NCBI GenBank assembly: GCA_050012175.1
Contig: JBEKHR010000011.1
Coordinates: 82,237-146,236, forward strand
Direction: 5' to 3'
Source: CAVROP01 sp050012175
GTDB lineage: Bacteria > Acidobacteriota > Terriglobia > UBA7540
Length of the DNA: 64,000 nucleotides
In this document: piece after piece, positions 46,692 through 55,723 of the stretch
Position numbering within the stretch: position 1 is the stretch's first letter
How the letters are laid out: the number at the start of each line of letters is the position of its first letter
Program-made: the position numbers and the translations under genes
The notes under the pieces: generated by a model
Databases searched by the model: none
What the model was told of the DNA's origin: nothing
Seen by the model: only the letters and a program-made list of their open reading frames with translations

Positions 46692-48085
46692 CCCTCCCCA
46701 GCCCGCTGGCCCCTCGCCAGACGAGCAAATAAACCTTCCCTGAGCCGTTCGCGCAGTGGTTCATACTTGATCCGCTCCAGGACGTCGTTGGCAAAGGCGT
46801 AAGTGAGCAGGTCGCGCGCTTCCTGACGGCCGATTCCGCGGGAACGCAAATAGAAGACTGCTTCCGGATCGATTTGCCCGATGGTTGCGCCGTGCGTACA
46901 CTTGACGTCGTCAGCGTAAATCTCCAGCGCCGGTTTGGTATCGATGATGGCTTTTTCGGAGAGAAGGAGGTTTTTGTTGCTTTGTTTGGAATCGGTCTTT
47001 TGCGCATCCTTGCGGACAATGATTTTGCCGTTGAAGACTGCGGAGGACTCTCCATCCAGAACGCCTCGATAGACTTCCCGGCTGCTACAGTGCGGCTTGG
47101 CGTGGTCCAGGGTGGTTTGGTTGTCAATGTGTTGGCGGCCGGTGACAACGTACAGGCCGTCGAGTGTGGCCTCGGCGCCTTCGCCGTCCAGAACGGACTC
47201 CACTTCTTCGCGCACAAGAGCCCCGCCGATCGCAATGGAATGCGTGGCGACGTTGCTCGAGCGCTCCTGGTGGAATTGGAGCCGCCCAAAGTGGAACGCC
47301 GTTTCGCTTTCTTGCTGAATCCTGTGATACTCGAGGACAGCGCCTTCACCCACCGCGATTTCGGTCACGGCATTGGTGAAGTAAATCCCTTCGGGCGTCA
47401 AGCTCCTGGCACCTGCCGACCTGAAGAGGGGCGCTGCGTCCGGTCCTACGTAGCCTTCAATGATGGTGGCCTGGCTTTCTCGCCCGGCAATAATCAAGTT
47501 GCGGGGATAGGAAACCGTGGGAAGCCCGCTTGCCTCGGAAACGTAGAGCAGGTAAATGGGCTTGTCAAGAACTACCCCCTTGGGGATCTCAAGGAATGCC
47601 CCGTCCTCGAGGAAGGCCGTATTCAGTGCCACAAACGCATGCTGCCTGTAATCCGCAGCGTAACGGGTCAGGTGGCCTTGCAGAGTCTTCCCGTCACTCG
47701 CCAGGGCTTCCGCCAGGCTGCCGGCCTTGGCGCCCTTGGGGAGAGCTTCCAGCGTCGAAAGCTGTTTCGAAAAACGCCCATTGATGAAGACGAGCTTGGG
47801 GCATCCGAGGTCAGCAAGGGGAAGCAGGCTGATTCGCTCGGCCAACGATGCAGCGGACTCTCCGCGCGCTTCGTTGGCGCGTTGAAATGGCACCGTGGCT
47901 ATGGGTGCGACGTTGGTGTTTCGCCACTCTTCCTGGCGCGTGGTCGGGAACCCCTTCTCAGCAAAACTCTCGATCGCCTCCCTGCGAATTTCATGGAGCC
48001 AGGAAGGCGCGCGGGCAGCAAGGCGCTCCTCGATTTGCCTGAAGCTTGAAAGGTAAACACCTTCTGTTTCTTTTGAGGCAATCAT
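46688..48085 (-). CDS. sufD: SUF scaffold protein SufD
   Basis: 465 residues from ATG at 48085; the longer frame upstream only translates a repeat (HSERSEESRSG). Beta-helix core of the SufBD family with FINGRFSKQL, the C-terminal block QHIDNQTTLDHAKPHCSSRE, GKIIVRKDAQKTDSKQSNKN, LLSEKAIIDTKPALEIYADD, VKCTHGATIGQIDPEAVFYL and the end of the family. The conserved cysteine and histidine in VKCTHGA are present. Forms the SufBC2D complex. Overlaps sufS by four bases. Confidence 0.95.
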   Translation of the reverse strand: MIASKETEGVYLSSFRQIEERLAARAPSWLHEIRREAIESFAEKGFPTTRQEEWRNTNVAPIATVPFQRANEARGESAASLAERISLLPLADLGCPKLVFINGRFSKQLSTLEALPKGAKAGSLAEALASDGKTLQGHLTRYAADYRQHAFVALNTAFLEDGAFLEIPKGVVLDKPIYLLYVSEASGLPTVSYPRNLIIAGRESQATIIEGYVGPDAAPLFRSAGARSLTPEGIYFTNAVTEIAVGEGAVLEYHRIQQESETAFHFGRLQFHQERSSNVATHSIAIGGALVREEVESVLDGEGAEATLDGLYVVTGRQHIDNQTTLDHAKPHCSSREVYRGVLDGESSAVFNGKIIVRKDAQKTDSKQSNKNLLLSEKAIIDTKPALEIYADDVKCTHGATIGQIDPEAVFYLRSRGIGRQEARDLLTYAFANDVLERIKYEPLRERLREGLFARLARGQRAGEG

Positions 48086-48123
48086 CAGCTCAGTATTCCC
48101 TTCGCTCGAAAACCCGTCTAGCC

Positions 48124-48218
48124 TGTCATTCCGAGGAGTCCCGCCCTGCGGGACGACGAGGAATCTCGCAAGTTCTTTGATTCCAGAGCGAGATTCCTCG
48201 CTTCGCTCGGAATGACGA
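48124..48218. repeat. SERSEES-type hairpin 3
   Basis: Long hairpin: TGTCATTCCGAG, a CCCGCCCTGCGGG stem, GAGGAATCTCGC, loop, GCGAGATTCCTC, CGCTCGGAATGACG. It separates sufC from sufD and lies upstream of the sufD start. Confidence 0.85.
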
Positions 48219-48256
48219 CATTCGCAAACGTCTCTCAGCATCCTGCTGGCGCCTGC

Positions 48257-49018
48257 CTACCGGCCCACCACGGAAGCAGATTCTTCCAGCCATCCGTAGC
48301 CCTTCTCTTCGAGTTCCAGGGCTAGTTCCTTGGTTCCCGACTTCACGATGCGGCCATCGTACAGAACGTGTACGAAATCGGGAACGATGTAATTGAGCAG
48401 CCGCTGGTAGTGCGTGACCACGATAATGCTGCGGTCCTTGCTGCGCAGCGCGTTCACCCCATCGGCCACGATCTTCAGGGCATCAATATCGAGGCCGGAG
48501 TCGGTCTCGTCGAGAATGCCGAGCTTGGGTTCGAGCACCGCCATCTGGAAAATCTCGTTGCGCTTTTTCTCGCCGCCGGAAAACCCTTCGTTCACCGCGC
48601 GGGTCATCAGTGTGTCGTCCACGTCCAGCAGCTTCATCTTCTCGCGGAGGAGCACGAGGAAGTCCATCGCGTCATATTCGGGCAACCCGCGGTGCTTGCG
48701 GATGGCATTGAGCGCCGAGCGCAGAAAATAGGTGTTGTTGACGCCGGGGATCTCCACCGGGTACTGGAAGGCGAGAAAAATGCCTTCGCGGGCGCGTTCT
48801 TCGGGCGACATCGCAAGCAGGTCCTTGCCTTCATAGGTGACCTCGCCGCCCGTCACCTGATAGAGGTCGCGCCCCGCCAGCACCTGTGCCAGCGTGCTCT
48901 TGCCGCTGCCGTTGGGGCCCATGATGGCGTGAACTTCGCCGGTGTTCACCTCCAGGTCAATTCCGCGCAGGATTTCTTTACCCTCCGCCGTCGCGTGCAG
49001 GTTCTTGATTTGAAGCAT
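48257..49018 (-). CDS. sufC: SUF system ATPase SufC
   Basis: 253 residues from ATG at 49018 (TAGGAG upstream; the longer frame reads heptad DNA as MRISIFEFRFSSFDF). Walker A GPNGSGKST, Q-loop in FLAFQYPVEIPGV, signature FSGGEKKRNEIFQMA, Walker B LGILDETDSGLDIDA and H-loop VVTHYQRLLNYI. The ETDSGLD string is diagnostic of SufC. It powers SufBC2D cluster assembly. Between it and sufB lies a gap with hairpins and a 104-residue gene. Confidence 0.96.
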   Translation of the reverse strand: MLQIKNLHATAEGKEILRGIDLEVNTGEVHAIMGPNGSGKSTLAQVLAGRDLYQVTGGEVTYEGKDLLAMSPEERAREGIFLAFQYPVEIPGVNNTYFLRSALNAIRKHRGLPEYDAMDFLVLLREKMKLLDVDDTLMTRAVNEGFSGGEKKRNEIFQMAVLEPKLGILDETDSGLDIDALKIVADGVNALRSKDRSIIVVTHYQRLLNYIVPDFVHVLYDGRIVKSGTKELALELEEKGYGWLEESASVVGR

Positions 49019-49028
49019 CACCACTCCT

Positions 49029-49303
49029 AGAAAATCGAAACTCGAAAATCGAAATTCGAAAATCGAAATCCGCAATGATCTATGGCACAGGCGCCCTCGC
49101 CTGTGCTGCCATCTCCCCTCCTCTTCGGGAGTCTCTGTAAAAACTCAGCCCTCGCCCCCTTGGGGGAGAGGGTGGACCGCGACGGCGTTCTCACCAGCCG
49201 TCGCGGGCCGGGTGAGGGGGTCCTGCCCCGGTCGCGCTCGGAAACTCGAAAATCGAAGAAGCGCGGACCTGTTCTGTAGGTCCGCGGCTTTGATGCGACC
49301 GCG
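49029..49303. repeat. TCGAAAA heptad run and GCCCTCTCC-type hairpins
   Basis: 49029-49072: tandem TCGAAAA/TCGAAAT units just upstream of sufC. 49105-49215: interspersed hairpins (CGCCCCCTTGGGGGAGAG and a CGACGGCGTT...GCCGTCG stem with GGGTGAGGGGG) of a type common in many genomes. 49236-49260: a second short TCGAAAA run. No gene. Confidence 0.7.
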
Positions 49304-49618
49304 CTACCTCGCTATCATGCGACGAGGACGGAACGCTGTTCGACCCCAATCCACCTCCACAAAGTACTCGACATCGAGGGACAAGACGCCGTGGCGTTGC
49401 CCGTCTCTGTGATCAGAGTCCGTATAGTATGCGTGGATGTGGTCCGCGGGTACTTCAAGCAGCATTGTGCTTCCGGGTTCCCGCAGCGAAAGTTTCTCCC
49501 TCGAGGCCGCCTCGACTAAGAATTGCAGGTCAAGGGACCGCCCCCTTCCGCAATGATAGAGACCCGGGTCAAGCCTCACCCAGCTATTTTGTAGTTTTGG
49601 CAGCATTTCCTTGTTCAC
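49304..49618 (-). CDS. Hypothetical protein inserted in the SUF operon
   Basis: 104 residues from GTG at 49618, chosen because GGAGG stands five bases upstream. Predicted mixed alpha/beta with no signal peptide, membrane helix or cysteine pair; one cysteine in GLYHCGRGRSLDLQ. Notable strings are LVEAASREKLSLREPGSTML and YFVEVDWGRTAFRPRRM. No family recognised. It is co-directional with sufB upstream (gap about 130 bp) and sufC downstream, but flanked by repeats, so it may be a later insertion rather than a SUF component. Confidence 0.5.
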   Translation of the reverse strand: MNKEMLPKLQNSWVRLDPGLYHCGRGRSLDLQFLVEAASREKLSLREPGSTMLLEVPADHIHAYYTDSDHRDGQRHGVLSLDVEYFVEVDWGRTAFRPRRMIAR

Positions 49619-49747
49619 GAAAGCCTCCACCTACAGCGACAAAAAAGTGGCTACCACGGGTCCACCGAAGCACCGGCTCGTAGCACGAAAATTCGAATAA
49701 CCCTGCCACCTTCGCTTAATTCATCCTTCACAATTCATAATTCAAAA

Positions 49748-51189
<1,442 letters not shown>

Positions 51190-51190
<1 letters not shown>

Positions 51191-51324
51191 TAAAACTCCT
51201 CCTCAGGATTACTCACACGTGACAGCGCGCGACCACTGGGGCCGGCGCGGCGCTGCTCCGTCGTACAAGGCGGGCCTGCAAGTCCGGGGATAGGCGCTTC
51301 CAGTGCAATCGTCTTCGCTTTCAT
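51190..51324 (-). CDS. Candidate 44-residue coupled ORF between Rrf2 regulator and sufB
   Basis: ATG at 51324 overlaps the regulator's stop (CAATGA) and its TAA overlaps the sufB ATG (TAATG). Translation starts MKAKTIALEAPIPGLAGPPC and ends RVSNPEEEF; one cysteine at residue 20, no membrane segment. The GAGGAGGAG at its end is also the sufB ribosome site. No family recognised. Perfect coupling at both ends supports translation, but a chance open frame in a 130-bp leader is possible. Confidence 0.4.
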
Positions 51325-51767
51325 TGCGGCCTTCCCTCGACCCGGATATGCACCAAGCTCGAGTTGTCGCCTATGAGGCTCGAAACTGTAACATCACTTA
51401 GCGCCTTTACGATGGCGTCGTTCACTTTGCGCAACGGCTCCCGCACCGTGCATCTCGTCATCTGGTGGCATTCACTCCGGTCGGTTACGCAGGAGGTGAT
51501 GACCAGCGGGCCCTCAAGGGCCCGGATGACCTCAAAGGCGTTGATTTCTGAAGGGTCCTTGGCCAGAGCGTATCCACCGTTAGTTCCGTGCTGAGACGCT
51601 AGCAAGCCGATCTTCGCCAGTCTTTGGAGGATCTTGGCGACTAACTCTGTCGGCATTCCATATGTTCGGGCGATCTCCCTGGCGCTACAAGCTGTACGAG
51701 GCGGCTGTGAGGCCAAATGCCTTAAGGCAATTAATCCGTAGTCAGCCTTTTTCCCAAGCCTTAGCAT
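51321..51767 (-). CDS. Rrf2-family iron-sulfur regulator (IscR/SufR-like)
   Basis: 148 residues. Winged helix with YGLIALRHLASQPPRTACSA, the recognition region GMPTELVAKILQRLAKIGLL, and the wing SQHGTNGGYALAK. Three cysteines (C93, C100, C106 in TSCVTDRSECHQMTRC) are spaced like the [2Fe-2S] ligands of IscR (92, 98, 104). It should sense cluster status and control the SUF operon. The ATG at 51767 stands only four bases from a 25-bp IscR-like inverted repeat and has no ribosome site, so the mRNA may be leaderless. Confidence 0.92.
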   Translation of the reverse strand: MLRLGKKADYGLIALRHLASQPPRTACSAREIARTYGMPTELVAKILQRLAKIGLLASQHGTNGGYALAKDPSEINAFEVIRALEGPLVITSCVTDRSECHQMTRCTVREPLRKVNDAIVKALSDVTVSSLIGDNSSLVHIRVEGRPQ

Positions 51768-51771
51768 TTCT

Positions 51772-51796
51772 ATATCCGATCCTTTAAGTCGTATAT
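51772..51796. promoter_or_regulatory. IscR-like operator of the SUF operon
   Basis: On the minus strand ATATACGA, 9 bp, TCGGATAT: 25 bp in total, the same length as the IscR type 1 site, with GACT and TC-R-R at matching positions but several mismatches. Ends four bases before the regulator's start codon. Confidence 0.55.
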
Positions 51797-52757
51797 ATCT
51801 TAACTCTCTCTCGTTTTCGTGTCAAGTTATTTCTCATAGTTGGCGTTCCTTAAGGGTGTCCGGCCGGGTGTCCCTCGTTTCAGGCCCACCTGCACGCACC
51901 TCGAGCGCGGCGGCGTAGGGTTCAAGTTTGAGATTGCGCCACAGTGAAGGCCGATCAGTTCTCCAACTACGTCCAGGTCAGGGCGCGGAGGAAGAAACCC
52001 AATTAGGGCTGTCTTCCCGGAGTCCATGGCAAATCAACGCTGAATCCTCACCCGGGGGCATACGTCGCGCATTAAGCGATGTTTACAGTGACCAAGTGAA
52101 GAACACGTTCAAGCCATAGTCCGGTATGTTTGAGCCGGTCGCGGGGAACCCCGTCAAACTTCGGATGGGGTCCGGCCCAAGGTGCGGGGGTGCCCTCTTC
52201 TTTCAAGCAGAATGGCCGGAGGCGACATGATGGGAAGCAGCCTATGGAGGGCTAGACCCTTGAAGGGCACAATTCGTCGCCTCCAGCCAGGTTACTTCTA
52301 TTATCGGCTGAACGCTTGACAAGCTTAATCAGGCCGATACGGAGAAAGAAGGCGGGGCTGGCAGTCTGACAACAGTGACGAGTGACCCGCTGTGGCGGGA
52401 CGAGTGACGAGACAGAAAAACGGGAGGCTGGAGTTAGGACACAGATGGCAGTGGGCAGTGGGGAGAGGAAAGGAAGCAGCTCGAGATTGCCCTAGGTCCT
52501 GGCACCCAGCACCCAACCCCAAGGGTCGCGTAACACTCAATTCCTTACGATGCAGCAAGCTTTGCATGTTTGTACAAGCCCTGTGAGTCGGATGTGAAGC
52601 GCGGTGTGTATTGTGGTTTTGGAACACGCTTACGAACGCCGTCACGCGAAGGTGCACGGGCGCGCAGACCATGAAGTCCATGGGTTGCGCCAGTCGCCTT
52701 CAGGGCAAATGTTCTAAGCCTCCGATGACACATTCTGTCACGCCGTTTCGACAAAAT

Positions 52758-52780
52758 AGGGCAAGGCGCGCCCTTTTTTT
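52758..52780 (+). terminator. Candidate intrinsic terminator
   Basis: AGGGC, 7-base loop, GCCCT, then a run of seven T. Short stem, correct polarity for the plus strand. No gene precedes it on that strand for over 800 bp. Confidence 0.45.
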
Positions 52781-52871
52781 CACCAGGGACGAAAGCGCCG
52801 CCCCAGGAAGTTTGCAACAATTTGAAAAGACAATGGTTATCGGCAAGGGAGAAGCCTCCAAAAATCTCAGA

Positions 52872-52887
52872 TGGCAGGAAAAGTGCT
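52872..52887 (+). promoter_or_regulatory. Sigma-54 promoter of the pilin gene
   Basis: TGGCAGGAAAAGTGCT: GG and GC ten bases apart, with TGGCA, the following G, and TGCT all matching the TGGCACG-N4-TTGCW consensus. Predicted start near 52898, about 40 bases before the pilin ATG. Pilin genes are often sigma-54 dependent through PilR. Confidence 0.7.
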
Positions 52888-52937
52888 CCAAATCCAGTGC
52901 TATTGACGTATTCTCTTAGTGCAACGAAGGAGGAAGA

Positions 52938-53459
52938 ATGAAGAAGTGTTCACGAGGATTTTCCCTGATTGAGTTGTTGATCGTGGTTGCGATCATTCTC
53001 ATCATTGCCGCAATTGCTATCCCGAACCTGCTCCGATCGCGGATCGCGGCCAACCAAGCCTCAGCGGTGGGATCACTCCGCACGCTCAACACCGCAGAGG
53101 TCACTTATGCTACCACCTACAACACGGGCTACTCTGCGCACTTGGGCGACTTGGGCCCAGCGACTGCCGGAGGTACACCTGTCGCTACTGCTGCAGGATT
53201 AGTTGACGAGGTTCTGTCAGGGGTGTCGGGGACAGGAGGAGGACCCACCGCCACCACAAGCACAAAGAGTGGTTATCAGTTCACCTACTCACCGGGCGGC
53301 GCGGATTCGAGTGGCAAGATTAATACTTACTCGTTCACCGCCACGCCGATCAGTGTGGGAACGACTGGGACCAACTTCTACTTCACCGACCAGTCTGGCG
53401 TAATCCGCCAAAACAGCACGGCGGTGGCCGGTTCAACCGACTCGCCACTGGCTGGCTAG
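52938..53459 (+). CDS. Type IV pilin-like prepilin
   Basis: 173 residues. A short basic leader ends in G7, then FSLIELLIVVAIILIIAAIA: the prepilin peptidase site with the conserved glutamate at mature position 5 and the hydrophobic helix. The globular part is Gly/Thr/Ser-rich (SGVSGTGGGPTATTSTKSGY) and ends STDSPLAG; a cysteine pair is absent. It could be a major pilin or a pseudopilin; no other pilus gene is nearby. GAAGGAGG before ATG at 52938. An orphan pilin under its own sigma-54-like promoter. Confidence 0.9.
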   Translation: MKKCSRGFSLIELLIVVAIILIIAAIAIPNLLRSRIAANQASAVGSLRTLNTAEVTYATTYNTGYSAHLGDLGPATAGGTPVATAAGLVDEVLSGVSGTGGGPTATTSTKSGYQFTYSPGGADSSGKINTYSFTATPISVGTTGTNFYFTDQSGVIRQNSTAVAGSTDSPLAG

Positions 53460-53824
53460 GCTGTACACGGAAGCCACGACAATCCAACCGTTCGGGGAGG
53501 GCTGGAAGAGCCTGTGCGAAAGCCGGCTTGCCCAGATGTGGAGCGCCGCTCGATCTGTTCCGGCGGTAGGCAGGCCGGCGCTAGAGCGGAGGTTTTCAGA
53601 GAGGCACGAAAGCCCTCTTTTTTTGCAGCGGGTAGTGCGGAAAGCCAAGCTGTTCTTGAGCCATTTTGGTACCCCTGGCGGGGTCCTGAGCTTCTCCGCA
53701 AGTTCCGAGTCGTGACCTTTGTCTCTGGCTTTTAACTTGTCATTGGCCAACCTCGGCCGCCATAAAACGCCAAGTCGCCGGCACAAAATACCGATAACAA
53801 GTAGTCGTTCCTTCGAGGCGGTAT
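53460..53824. other. Region downstream of the pilin gene
   Basis: No gene recognised. Contains the terminator-like hairpin at 53597-53624 about 140 bp after the pilin stop. The rest shows no repeats or motifs I can name. Confidence 0.5.
53597..53624 (+). terminator. Candidate terminator of the pilin transcript
   Basis: AGAGGC, loop ACGAAA, GCCCTCT with one bulge, then seven T. Correct orientation for the pilin gene. Confidence 0.55.
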
Positions 53825-55357
53825 TCAGGCCCCCACCTCGTGTTCCCGCCGAAAGAGGATCTTGATGTCCTCCCTCCAGCCGTCATTGATTCCCACCTGA
53901 ATGATGCGGATGGCCGGATCCAGATATCGGAGCATTCGCCCGGTGGTGGAATGGAAGCGAAAGGCGGGGGAAACCAGATAGACCAAAGGCGCAGAATCGG
54001 CGAGTTCGATCCCCGGGAAATAGCCGAATTCCTGAAACTGGCCACGCTCTTGCAGCCACTTGACGCGCAGCCAGTAGTCGAGACCCTGGAGAGGGAGGTT
54101 GATATCCTCCTGTACTTTCAACTCCAGCACGGCAAGGCGACCGCTTCGCGTTGCCAAGAGAATATCGATTACTCCCCTATCCATCCCCGAAAATGCCGGG
54201 ACCTGGGGATAAATACAAGTGGGCAAGAGAGCCGGGTCAAGCTTGGTGACATCCCGCACGACCATACTTTCGAGCCAGCGCTCGGACTGGAGCCGGCAGA
54301 GGTCACTCGAGGAATTCGGGCTTGCCGCGCAGCGAATACTCAGCGCCGTCTCCAGGAACTGACGAAGTTCGGCGTGATTGCCTTCCTCGAGTCGGCGGGC
54401 ACTGCCCGGCAGGCCAAAAGTAATGCGCGGCGCCAGCAAACCCTCGATGCGTGCCACCTCCAGGCCCAGGACCCGAATCGAGAGCGCCGCGGCAGCAGGG
54501 TCTGCTACCACGGCAACCTTGGCGAGCAGTTCGCCCAGCAGCCGCGAAAGCAGTTCGCGATGGCGCTCGACAAGGTCTGCGGCCAGCCGGCGCGGGGCGA
54601 GTCGCGTTTCGACGTTGCCGTAATCCCTCCAATCGATAACGCTTGGCCGCTCCTCCTTCACGGACCACTCGAGAATCTCCACCTGCACGGCTCGATGGTT
54701 GAGGTAAGCGGCGCGATGAGCGCTCGTTTCCGCCGCCTGGGGCGGAAAGATCAGTTTCAATCCAGGGTAAGTGACGCGGTCCGAGCGGCTGCGCAGCCAA
54801 TCCAGCCAGATCAGTCCGAAGGCCAAGGCCGCGTCAGCAGCGGCGGGGGATTCACTTTCTCCCAGGCCCAGAAAAGCCCAGGCTGTCCGGCCCTGCCGGA
54901 CCACACCCCTCGTGTACCATGCCGAGAACGAGTGTTCCCGGTCAGATCGGTGACTGACGCGCTCCAGGCTCCAGCCTGGGTATTGCCGTGAAAGCAGGGC
55001 GAGCAGTTGTTTCTGGAAGCTCTCGCGCGCCGGCGCCTTATCGGCAGCCGGGACGCGATGCGCCTCGCGGAATTCCAGAGTCATGGTTTCGCGACCTGCC
55101 GCCTTGCGCGCGAACAGGCCCAGCCGCTCACCGTCGCGGTAGGCGATATCCTCCACCCGGCGACTCACCGAGCGCGCGGCGTTCCAGGCCGCAAAAATCA
55201 GCTTGCCGAATTCAACCGTCAGGCGCCACTCGCTGGCGGATAGGTCAAAGAGCTCGACCTCATCTTCCACCACCACGGGATGACGGAGAGACTTGATGAA
55301 GAGTTCGATCTCGTCCAGCAGTTGGCGAAGAGAATCACGCTCGCGTGCGCTTGGCAT
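53825..55357 (-). CDS. Large hypothetical protein with a C-terminal PD-(D/E)XK-like nuclease motif
   Basis: 510 residues from ATG at 55357; the longer frame reads repeat DNA. The first 340 residues are helix-rich and unfamiliar, with WDWLRSRSDR- and EWSVKEERPS-like segments. Residues 360-430 show the restriction-endonuclease pattern: E362/E364, GVIDILLATRSGRLAVLELK with D398, E412 and K414, then Q424 and YW. The spacing D-x13-ExK followed by Q fits PD-(D/E)XK enzymes acting on DNA, but no partner genes (methylase, helicase) are adjacent. Role unknown: DNA repair or defence are both possible. Confidence 0.7.
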   Translation of the reverse strand: MPSARERDSLRQLLDEIELFIKSLRHPVVVEDEVELFDLSASEWRLTVEFGKLIFAAWNAARSVSRRVEDIAYRDGERLGLFARKAAGRETMTLEFREAHRVPAADKAPARESFQKQLLALLSRQYPGWSLERVSHRSDREHSFSAWYTRGVVRQGRTAWAFLGLGESESPAAADAALAFGLIWLDWLRSRSDRVTYPGLKLIFPPQAAETSAHRAAYLNHRAVQVEILEWSVKEERPSVIDWRDYGNVETRLAPRRLAADLVERHRELLSRLLGELLAKVAVVADPAAAALSIRVLGLEVARIEGLLAPRITFGLPGSARRLEEGNHAELRQFLETALSIRCAASPNSSSDLCRLQSERWLESMVVRDVTKLDPALLPTCIYPQVPAFSGMDRGVIDILLATRSGRLAVLELKVQEDINLPLQGLDYWLRVKWLQERGQFQEFGYFPGIELADSAPLVYLVSPAFRFHSTTGRMLRYLDPAIRIIQVGINDGWREDIKILFRREHEVGA

Positions 55358-55723
55358 GGCGGCTCGCTTGTCATTATAAACCTTGATTCGGCAAACTCGG
55401 TTCAAATGAGTCAAGTTTTGCACTTCAGGCTTTGCTCCCCGCAAGGGGAGCACCCTGAGTAGTCCCGCAGGTGCGGGATGAAACCCACGGATAGGAACGC
55501 CTCAAGAGACACCCGGCCCTGAAGGGGCCGAACCGCCTTGGACAACCCCTTACGGGGTTAGGCAGCCTTTCGGGGGAACATCGACCGTGGGCTTGCGCCC
55601 ACGGCTACTCACGGTCCACCGCTTCGCGGTGACAACTTGCTCGTGGGTCGCAGGCGAAGCCTCGCTAGAACAGTAGTCTTGCAGCGGAAAGCGTGGGTGC
55701 AGCACCCCCTTTACTCCTCCGCA
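55358..55723. repeat. Array of distinct short hairpin modules (copy 2)
   Basis: The array proper is 55434-55632: GCTCCCCGCAAGGGGAGC, AGTCCCGCAGGTGCGGGATG, GAAACCCACGG, GGCCCTGAAGGGGCCGAAC, AACCCCTTACGGGGTT, a CCTTTCGGGGG stem, GTGGGCTTGCGCCCACGG followed by CTACTC, and CACCGCTTCGCGGTGA. The modules and their order largely repeat those at 2665-2874. No gene in the gap. Confidence 0.8.

Larger units (their letters stand above)
51797..52937. other. 1.1-kb intergenic region upstream of the pilin gene
   Basis: No convincing gene. It holds a GACGAGT run (52375-52413), a GGCACCC run near 52500, a candidate terminator at 52758-52780 and the sigma-54-like promoter at 52872-52887. The frames of 60-118 residues in it have neither good starts nor recognisable motifs. 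The terminator without an upstream gene hints at a small untranslated RNA from about 52550, which I cannot substantiate. Confidence 0.5.

Noticed and set aside
52690..52800. Cyclic-di-GMP (GEMM-type) riboswitch upstream of the pilin, suggested by CAGGGCAAAT...AAGCCTCCG and AGGGCAA...GGGACGAAAGC strings
   Set aside because: The required second helix and tetraloop/receptor could not be built, and the sigma-54-like promoter lies downstream, which would exclude the segment from the mRNA.
53433..53786. 117-residue minus-strand frame over the pilin terminator region
   Set aside because: No ribosome site, no motif, and it crosses the terminator hairpin of the pilin gene.
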